Part shown: piece after piece, positions 23,065 through 33,490 of the stretch
Numbering within the stretch: the stretch's first letter is position 1
How the letters are laid out: every line of letters starts with the position of its first letter
DNA from: Melitaea cinxia
Taxonomy: Eukaryota > Arthropoda > Insecta > Lepidoptera > Nymphalidae
Direction: 5' to 3'
DNA length: 64,000 nt
Assembly (NCBI RefSeq): GCF_905220565.1
Contig: NC_059414.1
Coordinates: 12,522,001-12,586,000 of the forward strand
The notes under the pieces: generated by a model
What the model saw: only the letters and a program-made list of their open reading frames with translations
What the model was told of the DNA's origin: nothing
Databases searched by the model: none
Program-made: the position numbers and the translations under genes

Positions 23065-23235
23065 ATCATTACAGCCTATACAGTCCACTGCTGGACATAG
23101 GCCTCCACAAGTTTACGCCAAAAATAACGTGAACTCATGTGTTTTGCCCATAGTCACCACGCTGGGCAGGCGGGTTGGTGACCGCAGTACTGGCTTTGTC
23201 GCACCGAAGACGCTGCTGCCCGTCTTCGGCCTGTT
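23065..23235 (-). repeat. Family B retroelement fragment
   Basis: The plus strand reads 'cattacagcctatacagtccactgctggacataggcctccacaagtt...cgaagacgctgctgcccgtcttcggcctgt'. Reversed copies at 38,107-38,355 and 63,215-63,505 end in 'gactgcgataggctgaagtgatgatga', placing the 3' tail at this copy's left side. 5' truncated. Confidence 0.65.
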
Positions 23236-23843
23236 ATATTTATATGTATTTATTTATATGTAGTTATTATTAATATTTATATATTTATTATTATAAAAAA
23301 AATAATATAGACATTATTATAATACTTAATTTATGTTTAAGCTAACAAACCCAAACAACAAAGAAATAGTAGTCTCATTTGAGCAATGTGCCTATGAATA
23401 GTAACGTAAAAGAAGGTAATTGGAAAGCTATGTAGACTATTACTTATTTATTTATTTTTATTTGAAATTAACATCTAGGGACTCTAAAATGTCCATGCTT
23501 TATGTTGAACATTACGCATTATAATCATGCTTATCCTACAGGCGATTTATTATTCAAACTCCAGATCGACAGTCCTGTGCTTAGTAAAGCTAGCACGTTG
23601 TCGGACTCTGACAGAACTTTCCTGTTACAATATATTTATTATATTTTTTTTTACTGTAGCACGAAAATAAATCCAAGCAGGACTCACAATAATGAGACTT
23701 GCATGCTGCGACCACCGCATCCCTCTTAGTGAGAGCACTAAAAACGTCCTATATTACCATGATCATATGACTCGTACAAAGCCGGTACGGAGCGACCGTA
23801 TAATTTGATAAATTGTATATTACCTATTATTTTTTAAATTCGG

Positions 23844-24328
23844 GCGTAGCAGGAAATTTCCTGCTCAAAATTTGAAGTAGCCCGACTGGGGTAGTACCTC
23901 GACCTCACAGAAGATCACAGCTGAATAACACTGTTTTCAAGCGTTGTTGTGTTCCTGTTGGTGAGTAAGGTGATCAGAGCTCCTGGGTTGAACTGGGGAT
24001 GGGGTCGGCAACGCGCTTACGATGCTTTTTTGACGTCACGTTGGCGCAGCGGTCACAGTACTGACTGTTGCGCTGGTGGTCGCGGGTTCGATCCCTGCTC
24101 ACGACAGATATTTGTATTGGCCATATAGATATTTGTCGTGGTCTGAGCGTTTGTGCTTGTGTATTGTGTGTGTTTCCGGACCCCAAACAAGGAGAAAATC
24201 CTACTGGGGGCCGTTGAGTGTGAAACATTTATTTATTTATTTATTTATTTATTTATTCTGGTGTTGCAGACGTCTATATAGGTTACGGTAATCGCTTACC
24301 ATCAAGTGACCGTTGTTTCCCGATATAG
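23844..24328 (+). repeat. Family E LINE 3' end interrupted by a SINE
   Basis: Family E sequence runs from 'gcgtagcaggaaatttcctgctcaaaatttgaag' to 'ggcaacgcgcttacgatgctttt' (about 24,029). It resumes at 'ttctggtgttgcagacgtctata' (about 24,254) up to 'gcttaccatcaagtgaccg'. The 225-base insert is a SINE (24,035-24,253). The uninterrupted order is seen at 29,080-29,338. Confidence 0.7.
24035..24253 (+). mobile_element. tRNA-derived SINE (family D)
   Basis: The tRNA-like head 'gttggcgcagcggtcacag' with B-box GGTTCGATCC is followed by 'attggccatatagatatttgtcgtggtctgagcgtttgtgc', 'tttccggacccc' and 'ctactgggggccgttgagtgtgaaac', ending in (ATTT)n. It shares its head and first body block with family C but has a different 3' half. 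Other copies: 43,785-44,035, 52,470-52,600, 61,022-61,215. Confidence 0.75.
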
Positions 24329-24654
24329 TTACATAAAAAAAACCTTAAGCAATTCTTAAATAGCGATTTTGTTCTTAGGTACCACGGTTTTGTTATCAGA
24401 AAAATTAAAACAAACGAGAAAAAAAATCTTAAAAGGAATCTTATTAAATTATTTATAGCTGTTAAACGGGCCGTTGCTTCTCCTTTAATTTCTATAAAAC
24501 AATATTTTTTCTGTTTCCTTTGACGCTCCGCGATTGTCCTACCTGCAAATATTGGTTTTGATGCCATTTATTTTTAATGGTTCGAATAATTTGTTTTCTA
24601 GATTTAAAAGTGTGATAGAGAACGTTTAAACTACTATCGGCACTAGTCTTTATC

Positions 24655-24866
24655 ATCTAATATATAAAATTCTCGTGTCGTGGTGTTAAACATTGAACTC
24701 CTCCGAAACGGCTCAACCGATTTTAATAAAATTTTGTGGGCATATCGGGTAGGTCTGAGAATCGGCCAACATCTATTTTTCATACCCCTAAGTTATAAGG
24801 GGGGGGGGGGATTAAGCGGGTTAATAACATATATGGCAAAGAAACGTTTGCGGGGTCAGCTAGTAT
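24655..24866 (+). mobile_element. Helitron-like non-autonomous unit
   Basis: Begins at 'aaaat' followed by TCTCGTGTCG and ends GGGGTCAGCTAGT, i.e. a TC start and CTAG end next to T, as expected for a Helitron inserted between A and T. A short hairpin around GCAAA...TTTGC lies just before the end. No helicase frame. Other units: 28,313-28,515 and 29,341-30,131. Confidence 0.6.
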
Positions 24867-25314
24867 TATAATGTAATTTTATTGCTGTATACACGACTTC
24901 TGGAACAAAATGTAAAATATTTTAAGCGTAAAGCTACTAACCAAAACTTTTATGTACTGTCTAATGTAAGGTAAAAAAAAAAAAAAAAAATTACCAAGTT
25001 TAGTGCGTCAGCTAGTTACAAAAAAAATATATCTGAGGATAAGTCACATGCAACAAACTCCAGGTTATATATATCAAACCTATTTCTACACCTGTATTAA
25101 TTCAGACAACGCGTTGTTTGAACACGGATTGAATGTTGTGGTCGAATTAGAACCAAACCGCAGTTGGCAGCCAACCTGGCTGAAGGAAGTTTTAATTTTG
25201 ACGATGGAAACTAAAACATTTGGTCGGAAAACACATGCTCAACGATATATAATTTTCATACACTTGCTACGAAATAAGAGGATTTAATTTGAATGACCTA
25301 ATGAAAAAGTATTA
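24867..25314. other. Stretch without a supported gene
   Basis: A 94-residue frame (25,003-25,287, plus) is open but matches nothing I recognise and starts within repeat-edge sequence; I do not call it. A 17-base poly-A run sits near 24,973. Confidence 0.4.
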
Positions 25315-25475
25315 AAAAAACGAGTGTGCTTTAGACCACACAAATGAAGTAAAACTCCCTCTCAATTTCCGTTCGCCTTGCCCCATCACAGTTTTCGTAA
25401 AGCTCTCGTCACGCATTCACTAGCTTACTCCTCAAGTCAAGGGTGCGTATAGAAGTTAGTCAATAAGTTTAAAGC
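25315..25475 (+). repeat. 'cgagtgtgctttagaccacac' family repeat
   Basis: Starts 'aaaaaacgagtgtgctttagaccacac' and passes 'gctctcgtcacgcattcactagcttactcctcaagtcaag'. MITE-like family also at 9,079 and 33,259. Confidence 0.55.
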
Positions 25476-25589
25476 AAGTTCGAACTCAAAATTATACTTT
25501 TTGATTTGTTTGTGACTTTGTACCCACAAGTTCTTAATATATTATAATTTTTATTTATAAAATAGGTATATGGTATGTATCTTATATGT

Positions 25590-26027
25590 TTAAATATAAT
25601 CGTGTTTGCAGGCAAACGAAGAAAAACCGACTTTAATTATATCGACAAGTAATACAACGTAGGTAGACGAAAAAATAGTCAAGTAAATGCGTATTATCAA
25701 AGATTACTCCAAAAGTTGTAATCAGATCTCGATGAAATTTAAATTTGACCACATGATAAACATCGGCTTTCTATTAAACCAAAAATCATCAAAATCGGTA
25801 CACCCAGTAAAAAGTTATGCGGATTTTCGAGAGTTTCCCTCGATTTCTCTGGGATCCCATCATCAGATCCTGGTTTCCTTATCATGGTACCAAACTAGAA
25901 GTATCTCCTTTCTTACAAAAAAAGAATTATCAAAATTGGTTCATAAACGACGGAGTTATCCCCGAACATATTTTAAAAAAATCCGGTCGAATTGAGTAAC
26001 GTCCTATTTTTTTGAAGTCGGTAAAAA
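25590..26027 (+). repeat. Family A repeat, shortened copy
   Basis: Begins 'tcgtgtttgcaggcaaacgaagaaaaaccgacttt' and ends 'ctatttttttgaagtcggtaaaaaa'. The section between the 'agaattatcaaaattggt' block and the 3' end is partly lost. Confidence 0.65.
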
Positions 26028-26150
26028 ATCAAAAACAACTTTATTCACGTAGGCTTCAAAAGTGCCATCGAATCGTCATCATCATCTTACAAATTAAAAT
26101 TTTAATTATTGTTAAATGTAAAGCTACCGCCGTATATGTGTGATGCTTTG
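26028..26150 (-). repeat. LINE 3'-end fragment (family H)
   Basis: Reads 'caactttattcacgtaggcttcaaaagtgccatcgaatcgtca...acaaattaaaa...taaagctaccgccg'. The same block is at 41,325-41,460 and 42,930-43,070, the last with remnants of ORF2 on the minus strand. The bases 26,151-26,770 show no feature. Confidence 0.55.
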
Positions 26151-26773
26151 ATGTCAGTTTACATTGTATTATATGTTTTGATCTGTGTTCTACATCCTAC
26201 TTCTTTAAGCCTTACAGACAAACAGATTATTTAAAATAAAATTAATTTATTCAAATTTTCAGTTCTCCGTTTAATGGCTTCCAGTTACGTCAGTTTGACA
26301 ATTAATTCATTTATGACTAAGATTACGACTGTTACGTTACTGATACACACGTCAAAATTATTTACACATACATACATAAAATCTTCGAACATCAAAGATG
26401 TTTATTCGTAAGTACACACATACACTATAGTTAAGCGATCTAAAGCGCTATTTTGATAGACATATTTTTCCACATTTCAGAGAGTAGACGAAGAATTTCT
26501 AGCGCATTGTAAGGCTTCTCTATGGTATCAAACTTAAAAGAACGAGTTAATTTGAATGATTCAAAAGTTTTTTTTTTCTGTGCCTTTGGTATTGAAGGTT
26601 GCCAATAATAATATGAGTGGAAATTAATCTTTATCCAGTAATTTTGCAATTTATGTGTATACATTTTAGAGCTTATGTTATTTCGTAGCTAAAAGTTTGT
26701 TTTTGTTTCTCAAACTTCACTTTATCTGTCAAATATTAATATTCGAAACTTATGAATTCAAAACTTGTAGTAA

Positions 26774-26835
26774 AGTTGTCTGTAAAAAAAAAAGCGAAAG
26801 CGTAAGTAGTCTACACTTACTTTTACAGACAACTT
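26774..26835. repeat. Perfect 15-bp inverted repeat (hairpin)
   Basis: AAGTTGTCTGTAAAA (26,774-26,788) is the exact complement of TTTTACAGACAACTT (26,821-26,835). The 32-base loop contains a second inner dyad (GTAAGTAG...CTACACTTAC). It could be a tiny MITE or a foldback remnant. Confidence 0.6.
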
Positions 26836-26976
26836 ATGTTTACAGGATGCTGTGAGAGCCCAAGACCTTCCTCATCCCTCCAAACGTATTACTTGACTAT
26901 TTTCTTATAAACCTACGTTGTATTATACTGTATATCATTTTACTGAGTATACCGTTTTTGATTATTCTTGTTTTTA

Positions 26977-27594
26977 ACCGACTTCCAAAAAAGGAGGAGG
27001 TTCTCAATTCGACTGTTTTTTTTTTTTTTTTTTTTTTTTTTATGTATGTTACATCAGAACTTTTGACCGTGTGGACCGATTTCGTCAAATTTTGTTTTAA
27101 TCGAAAGGTAGTGTGTGCCAATTGGTCCCATTTAAATTTATTTGAGATCTAACAGCTACTTTTCAAGTTATATCTAATAATGCGTTTTTACTTGACGCTT
27201 TTTTCGTCGACCTACGTTGTATTATACCGCATAACTTTCTACTGGATGTACCGATTTTGATAATTCTTTTTTTGTTGGAAAGGGGATATCCCTAGTTTGG
27301 TACCGTAATAAGGAAACCAGGATCTGATGATGGGATCCTAGAGAAATCGAGGGAAACTCTCGAAAATCCGTAATAACTTTTTACTGGGTGTACCGATTTT
27401 GATAATTTTTAATTTAATCGAAAGCTGATGTTTATCATGTGGTCACATATTAATTTTATCGAGATCTGATAAGTACTTTTTGAGTAATCTTTGATAACGC
27501 GTAGTTGCTTGACTATTTTATCGTCGATCTACGTTGTATTACTTGTCGATATAATTGAAGTCGGTTTTTTTTTCGTTTGCGAGCAAACACAATT
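26977..27594 (-). repeat. Family A repeat, near-complete reverse copy
   Basis: Runs from 'aaccgacttccaaaaaaggaggaggttctcaattcgactg' through a long T-run (27,018-27,040) to 'tttgcgagcaaacacaatt'. About 618 bases, and the best reverse copy together with 47,357-47,970. Confidence 0.75.
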
Positions 27595-27596
27595 AT

Positions 27597-28052
27597 ATCG
27601 ATAACTGATACTTGTCTTGTATTCTTCTGATGACTACTTTTTGAGTAATCTTTGATAACGCTTATTTACTTGACTATTTTTCGGCTACTTACGTTGTATT
27701 ACTTGTCGATGTAGTTAAAGTCGGTTTTATTTTTTCATCATTACAGCCTATACAGTCCACTGCTGGACATAGGTCTCCACAAGTTAACGCCAAAAATAAC
27801 GTGAACTCGTGTGTTTTGCCCTTAGTCACCACGCTAGGCAGGCGGGTTGGTGACCGCAGTACTTACTGGCTTTGTCGCACCGAAGACGCCGCTGCCCGTC
27901 TTCGACCTGTGTATTTCAAAGCCAGCAGTTGGATGGTTATCCCGCCACCGGTCGGCTTTTTAAGTTCCAAGGTGGTAGCGGAACTGTGTTATCCCTTAGT
28001 CGCCTCTTACGACACCCACATTTATTTTTTCGTTTGCAAGCAAACACAATTA
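27597..28052 (-). repeat. Family A repeat split by a family B insertion
   Basis: Family A sequence ends at 'gtagttaaagtcggttttattttttc' (27,738) and resumes at 'ttattttttcgtttgcaagcaaacacaatta' (28,021). The inserted piece is family B. TTATTTTTTC flanks it on both sides as a 10-base target duplication. Confidence 0.75.
27739..28020 (-). mobile_element. Family B retroelement with target duplication
   Basis: In minus orientation this is the family whose 5' part reads 'gtgggtgtcgtaagaggcgactaagg' and whose 3' end reads 'ggacatagg...tccagcagtggactg...ggctg' with a GATGAT-like tail. Its 3' end resembles the RTE-type sequence at 45,525-45,663, so it is either an RTE LINE end or a SINE that borrows an RTE tail. 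The two short frames read across it are not genes. Confidence 0.7.
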
Positions 28053-28312
28053 TAATTCAAATGATTTAAACAGCCTTTATAAAACACATAGTTTCTTTTA
28101 ACGTTGCACCACGTAGCTTGTAGAGTAAATGTCTTAAGTATCCCACTGTTGGGCAAAGATCTCCTCCCTTATTAGAGCAAAAAAGTTGTTTATGGGTATT
28201 CAAAAATCTCAAAACACTAAGATTTCCACGTTGTTTTCCATCAATATAACGCATGAGATGAATTTTAAACGCGTAAATGCAAACTTTTCCTACTTATATA
28301 TTATGCTTTTAT
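28053..28312. other. Short stretch with no feature
   Basis: A fragment 'aagtatcccactgttgggcaaagatctcctccctt' near 28,136-28,170 resembles a LINE 3' end of another family. Nothing else is seen. Confidence 0.35.
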
Positions 28313-28515
28313 CTAATATATAAAATTCTCGTGTCGCGGTGTTTGTAGTTAAACTTCTCCGAAACGGCTTGACCGATTCTCATGAAATTTTATGTGCATA
28401 TCGGGTAGGTCTGAGAATCGGCCAACATCTATTTTTCATTCCCCTAAGTTATAAGGTGGGGATTGTGAAGGTTAATAAAATAGATGGCAAAACAACGTTT
28501 GCGGGGTCAGCTAGT
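28313..28515 (+). mobile_element. Helitron-like unit, single copy
   Basis: Same layout as the 24,655 copy: 'aatatataaaattctcgtgtcgcggtg' at the start, 'gaatcggccaacatctatttttcat' in the middle and 'acgtttgcggggtcagctagt' at the end. It lies about 830 bases before the tandem array. Confidence 0.6.
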
Positions 28516-29079
28516 TTTTATATATATTTCGACGAGTTATACTGTTCTACTATTTGATAATTAGCGATTAACAAAATTAATCTTACGATCATTGAACAAT
28601 CGAGCGATAACGGTGCGATTATCGCAAATTGCATAGAGGTTAACTGTCCCGTAATAAAAAAAATTGTCATATAATTTTATTGTAAAAAGTATATTTTTAG
28701 TTTTAAGTAAAAAGTTTACATATTCTAACTTCCTCATAGAAATATTGCAAAGTTGTTGAAGCCATTTATTTTTATTTAAAATTTAAATTCTTGGATAAAT
28801 TTTACTCAGAGACAGATACCGTAGAAGTTCATAATTGGCTGTCTAAAATAAATACAAACGTTTCAACGTGAAAGCGATGCAACAATCGTGAGTGAGTAAA
28901 TATAGGTAATTGTAATAATTTTTTTTTTCATCTTCGTTCCTAAGGAAATTGATGTTACGTTAAAGTTTAAAGCAAACTCAATTATCACATTCAAACACTG
29001 CACTATATATAAAAAATCTATAATTGCACAGAACAATGGCGTGTGTGTGTGAGTTTTTTTTAAAGTGCTAACTAAGCAT
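28516..29079. other. AT-rich stretch with no feature
   Basis: Only a short GTGT run (29,040-29,050) stands out. No coding support. Confidence 0.4.
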
Positions 29080-29338
29080 TGACTGAGGTAGGGCACAGCA
29101 GGAAATTTCTGTACTGGGGTAGTATCTCGACCTTATAGAAGATCACAGCTAAATAATGCTGCTTTCAAGCAGTGTTGTGTTCCTGTTGGTAAATAAAGTG
29201 ACCAGGAGTCCTGGAGGGAATTGGAGATAGGGTCGGCAACGCGCTTGCGATGCTTTTGGTCTTGCAGACGTTTATAGGTAGGTCTACAGGTACGGTAATC
29301 AGTGAGGTGTGTGCTTGTTTGCCGACCTAGTAACATAA
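29080..29338 (+). repeat. Family E LINE 3' end, uninterrupted
   Basis: Runs from 'gactgaggtagggcacagcaggaaatttc' to 'gtgtgcttgtttgccgacctagtaacataaat'. It directly abuts the Helitron-like array. It shows what the family looks like without the SINE present in the 23,844 copy. Confidence 0.65.
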
Positions 29339-29340
29339 AT

Positions 29341-30131
29341 CTTATATATAAAATTCTCGTGTCACAGTTAGTTAAAATACTCCTCCGAAACGGGTGGACA
29401 GATTTTCATGAAATTCTATGTGCATATCAGGTAGGTCTGAGAATCGGCCAACATCTATTTTTCATACCCTTAAGCTATAAGGGGGGCGGGGGGAATTAAT
29501 AGGGTAAATAACATATATGGCAAAACAACGTTTTGCGGGGTCAGCTAGTCTTATATAATACATAAAATTGTCGTGTCACAGTGTTAGTTACCATACTGCT
29601 CCGAAACGGCTGTACGGATTTTTATGAAATTTTGTGTGATATCTGGTAGGTCTGAGAATCGGCCAACATCTATTTTTCATTCCACTAAGTTATAAGGAGG
29701 GGAGGATTAAGGGGGCTAATAATGTATCTGGCAAAAGAAAGTTTGCGGGGTCAGCTAGTCTTGTATTAATATATAAAATTTTCGTGTCACAATGTTAGTT
29801 ACCATACTCCTCCGAAACGGCTGGACCGATTTTTATGAAATTTTCTGTGCATATCTGGTAGGTCTGAGAATCGGCCACTATCTATTTTTCATACCACTAA
29901 GTTATAAGGAGGAGAGGATTAAGGGGTTAATAATGTATCTGGCAAAAGAAAGTTTGCGGGGTCAGCTAGTCTTGTATAATATATAAAATTGTCGTGTCAC
30001 AATGTTAGTTACCATACTCCTCCGAAACGGTTGGACCGATTTTTATGAAATTTTCTGTGCATAAAGGGGGGGGGAGGAATAAGGAGGCTAATAATATATG
30101 TGGCAAAACAACGTTTGCGGAGTCAGCTAGT
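29341..30131 (+). mobile_element. Tandem array of four Helitron-like units
   Basis: Four head-to-tail units of about 205 bases start near 29,341, 29,556, 29,766 and 29,976. Each starts 'aatatataaaatt(g/c)tcgtgtcac' and ends 'gtttgcgggGtcagctagt', followed by a short 'cttgtat(a)at' spacer. The fourth lacks about 45 bases in the middle ('ggtaggtctgagaatcgg...' to 'aagttat'). Tandem Helitron ends are expected when rolling-circle replication reads past the terminator. No autonomous helicase is in the window. Confidence 0.65.
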
Positions 30132-30601
30132 AAATATGTAAACATGACACCAATATCAATTTTGAAAACAATAGTTTCAATACCTTTTCAGACGAAGAAA
30201 ATGCTTTACATGAAATTTTCTCTTACTTCCTTCCTTATAAAATTGTATTCCTTTGAAGCTTCGATATCTTCAACCAAAAATAATGATGTTATGATAAGTT
30301 TCAGTTGTTGGTAATTGACACGTTCGGTACTGACTCGACATGGCTACCACTCAGTACTAAGTGCTAATTGCATAATAGCGTTTTATACAGTGGGGGTGAG
30401 TGCCGAAAGCTAATTTTCTTTCCTTTATTTTTTATTTATCTTTATTTTATTTTATTTTTGTGCTTTTGAGCCTAATCTCATGTTCACATTTTATTAGCCG
30501 GTTGTGAATAAGTAATACCCGGATAGGATTAAGATTTCTTCCAATACTCGTGTGCCAAGTAGTAGTTTATCTATTATCTTTTTTATACGACTAGGTTTGG
30601 C

Positions 30602-30725
30602 AAATAATTATGTTTGCTGGCAAACGAAAAAACAATGACTTCAATTACATCGACAAGTATTACAACGTAAGGAGACCAAAAATACTCAAGTAAATGCGCG
30701 TTATTAGAGATTGCCCAAAATTGCT
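30602..30725 (+). repeat. Family A repeat, left-end fragment
   Basis: 'aattatgtttgctggcaaacgaaaaaacaatgacttcaattacatcgacaagtattacaacgtaagg' is the start of family A; it breaks off after 'ttattagagattgcccaaaa'. The 470 bases before it (30,132-30,601) show no feature. Confidence 0.6.
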
Positions 30726-30887
30726 ATGCTATTATATGTTTTAACATGTGACAATTCATGATTTTGGCGGAAGGAAACTACATTTTCTTACTTAGAGACT
30801 TATTTGTATTTTTTAGAACTTGGTATTTTAATACATACGTAGAGTAGCGTAATATTATTACAAATAATATTTTCCTATGGTTATATG

Positions 30888-31225
30888 ATAACCATCAACC
30901 TATCGCAGTCCACTGCTGGACATAGGCCTCCACAAGTTCGCGCCAAAAATGGAGTGAACTCATGTGTGTTGCCCATAGTCACCACGCTGGGGTTTGTGAC
31001 CGCAGGGCTGGTTTTGTCGCACCGAAGACGCTGCTGTCCGTCTTCGGTCTGTGTATTTCAAAGCCAGCAGTTTGATGACTATCTCACCAACGGTCGGCTT
31101 TTTAACTTCCGAAGTGGTAGTAAAACTGTGTCTCTTAGTCTTTAGTGTAACCCTTAGTCACCTCTTACGATACCCACGCGAAGAGAGGGGGTGGTTCTTT
31201 ACTGCCGTAACCACACAGTTCTAAA
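30888..31225 (-). repeat. Family B retroelement, near-complete
   Basis: Plus-strand sequence from 'ccatcaacctatcgcagtccactgctggacatagg' to 'cgcgaagagagggggtggttctttactgccgtaaccacacag'. Some short internal insertions relative to 33,977-34,275. Confidence 0.65.
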
Positions 31226-31254
31226 TAACACACAACGAATATATTTTTTTTTTG

Positions 31255-31440
31255 TTTTTATCACTAGTTCGGCAAACAAGCGTACGGTTCACCTGATGGT
31301 AAGCGATTACCCTTAATCTATAGACGCCTGCAACACCAGAAGCATCGCAAGTGCGTTGCCGGCCCAATCCCCAATCCCCAGGAGCTCTGGTCACCTTACT
31401 CACCAACAGGAACACAATACTGCTTGAAAGCAGTATTATT
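31255..31440 (-). repeat. Family E LINE 3'-end fragment
   Basis: Reverse copy: 'actagttcggcaaacaagcgtacggttcacctgatggtaagcgatta...gcaacaccagaagcatcgcaagtgcgttgccgg...ggagctctggtcaccttactcaccaacaggaacac'. Confidence 0.65.
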
Positions 31441-32880
31441 TTAACATTTAGAAGTGCTTATATATATTATCTGCTTTATAATACCCATTTATTATTATTT
31501 CTTAGCTAAGCCTTCTTATCTTATTATGAATTAAGTATGAAAGTCAAGCATAACTTAACTTCAATATCCAACTGAGTAATACTAGTAGAGGCATATTTAC
31601 TGTTAAAGCACTAGTTATACACAGCTAGTAGAGGCATATTTACTGTTCTTCTAAAAGTTTCAATATTATTCCTGTTAAGAAAGACAAATTTGAAAGACTA
31701 TTTATTCCAAGTTCCGTCATTTTAAATTTTAAACAAGGTCCAATAACAATTTAAAATCTATGCTTGGGATATTGTTAATGAACCGTTTTTTATTTCACAG
31801 TGAATTGAACCCGTAAAAATTCAGAAAGATAATCGTATATTTGTATTGCATTCCTATTAAATATATCATTTCTAACAAAATTTAGATGTATATTTTGATG
31901 ATTTTTCAAGGAATTACGAAAATTTAGTAATTTTTTTTGTCTCTTCGTGTTATTTCTTCTCTTCGTTAATGCTTTTTCGAAATGAATTGTTAGGAAGATT
32001 TGTTAAAGATTTATCAAGTGATTTTTAGGTTATTCGATGACAAAATTATTATAAAAAATGGTGGTTAATTATGAACGCGCCTATAACTCCTGCAAAATAT
32101 ATATTTTAACTGTATATAATATTATAATACCACTTTGAAATATAGTGTGTGAATTTCAATTGGACAAATTTAAGGTAAAATTATTTATTGTGTGTGTTAT
32201 TCATTATTACATAGTACGATTACTTGAAAACTAAAAATTCAGTATTATAGTAATATTATAAAGAATTATTTACTTTCTTTTATTATAAAAAAAACGTAAT
32301 TTTTTATTAAAATTATATTAATGTGATATTGATATTATAATATTTACTTTTAAAAAATATCTAGGATAATTCAATTAATTTTTAAGCATAAAAAAACTAA
32401 ATATTGCCCGTGTCACCCATGTTGTCATTTACGACTACAATTTTACTACTATAAGTTTTAGTGATGTTTAATGCTTGCGGTATTTATGGATAAAGTTACA
32501 TACTAATTAATAAAGATAAATTAACCTCAGTTTAGTGATTTCGGACTTTAGCAAAAACAAAAAATAAATTTAATATCGTAATTTGCGTAGATGCCTAGAT
32601 ATATATATATGTTGCACAATTTAATGTAGACTTTTAATGCATATAGTGTTGACTTTATATACATATATTTAAAATACTTAAGTACTTTATGAAATTGAAA
32701 TAACATATAAATTATTTTAATAATTATTCATGTATTAGAAAAATTAAATTTATTGACTGATGTATTTTCTAAAATTCATTATTTCCATTTAAATATAATT
32801 TAAATGACAGCAGGACCGTATTTTTTGCCACCTTTTCGAATTCAAATTAATATTTTTTTTATCAATCACCATAACATAAT
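31441..32880. other. AT-rich stretch with no gene
   Basis: Strongly AT-rich. A 22-base direct repeat 'agtagaggcatatttactgtt' occurs at about 31,586 and 31,628. No coding frame or known repeat. Confidence 0.45.
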
Positions 32881-32892
32881 AATGTAACTTAC

Positions 32893-33000
32893 CCGTCAAC
32901 AATTACAGCATTCCTGTATCACACACAGTTAACTTTTAAAATCTCATCGATTCGGCGGTCCCACTGTAACGTTGCCTCGATGACGAGTCAAAATGTTATG
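32893..33000 (-). other. Putative non-coding first exon (perhaps of the kinin gene)
   Basis: The minus strand shows a donor, GACGG|GTAAGT, at 32,893/32,892, ending a GC-richer segment that lies just downstream of a TATA box. It contains no long frame. The kinin coding exon (ATG at 19,290) has a 5' acceptor and is the next minus-strand gene downstream, so this could be its first exon, with an intron of about 13.6 kb. This link is inference from position and signals only. Confidence 0.35.
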
Positions 33001-33030
33001 ATCTCAGCCGCTGTTATCCGCCCTTATATA
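32990..33030 (-). promoter_or_regulatory. TATA-box promoter, minus strand
   Basis: TATATAAGGG is read on the minus strand at 33,030-33,021. About 30 bases downstream is GATCATAAC, similar to the arthropod initiator TCAKTY. With the donor at 32,893 this makes a well-formed core promoter plus first exon. Confidence 0.45.
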
Positions 33031-33258
33031 CAAATGTTGTACCATTGTAGCGTCAGTGGAAACGCTACGTTTGTTTCAACGATGAATTTAATGGTTGTCT
33101 TGAATCTATTCGTCTATCGTTAGGTGTATAAAATAAACATTATTAAATTGAAATGTCTAAATACCCATTAGTCCGCTCATTGTAGTACACATGCTGGAAC
33201 TGAATTGAAACTATGTTTAATAATGTATTTTTATGGTGTGCATTAAAATATAAATTAA

Positions 33259-33490
33259 TAAAAAAACGAGTGTGCTTTAGCCCACAAACTAAAGTAAAAC
33301 TTATGCACAATAGGCCTGCACTGTGTCTTAAATATACGAAACGTAACTGGTTATGAGAGAAAGAGTGTGTTCGAACCTCTTTCTCTTGCTCCTTTCGTCT
33401 CATCCGATCACACTTTTCGTAACGCTCTCGTCACGCATTCACCAGCTTATACGCCAAGTTGCGTAAAGAAGTTTTACTTCAAAAATATTA
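33259..33490 (+). repeat. 'cgagtgtgctttag' family repeat, longest copy
   Basis: From 'aaaaaacgagtgtgctttagcccac' to 'gcgtaaagaagttttacttcaaaaat'. Near-terminal boxes AAAGTAAAACTT and AAGTTTTACTTC are inverted, supporting a MITE-like structure. Longer than the copies at 9,079 and 25,315. Confidence 0.6.

Noticed and set aside
24283..24567. 94-residue open frame, minus strand
   Set aside because: Its C-terminal part overlaps the family E repeat and the rest is low-complexity with no match I know.
25003..25287. 94-residue open frame, plus strand
   Set aside because: No recognisable domain, no splice or promoter context, and the start lies in repeat-edge sequence. Chance frames of this length are common here.
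27801..28069. Two plus-strand frames of 65-84 residues
   Set aside because: Read through the inserted family B retroelement; the same translation recurs at each copy.
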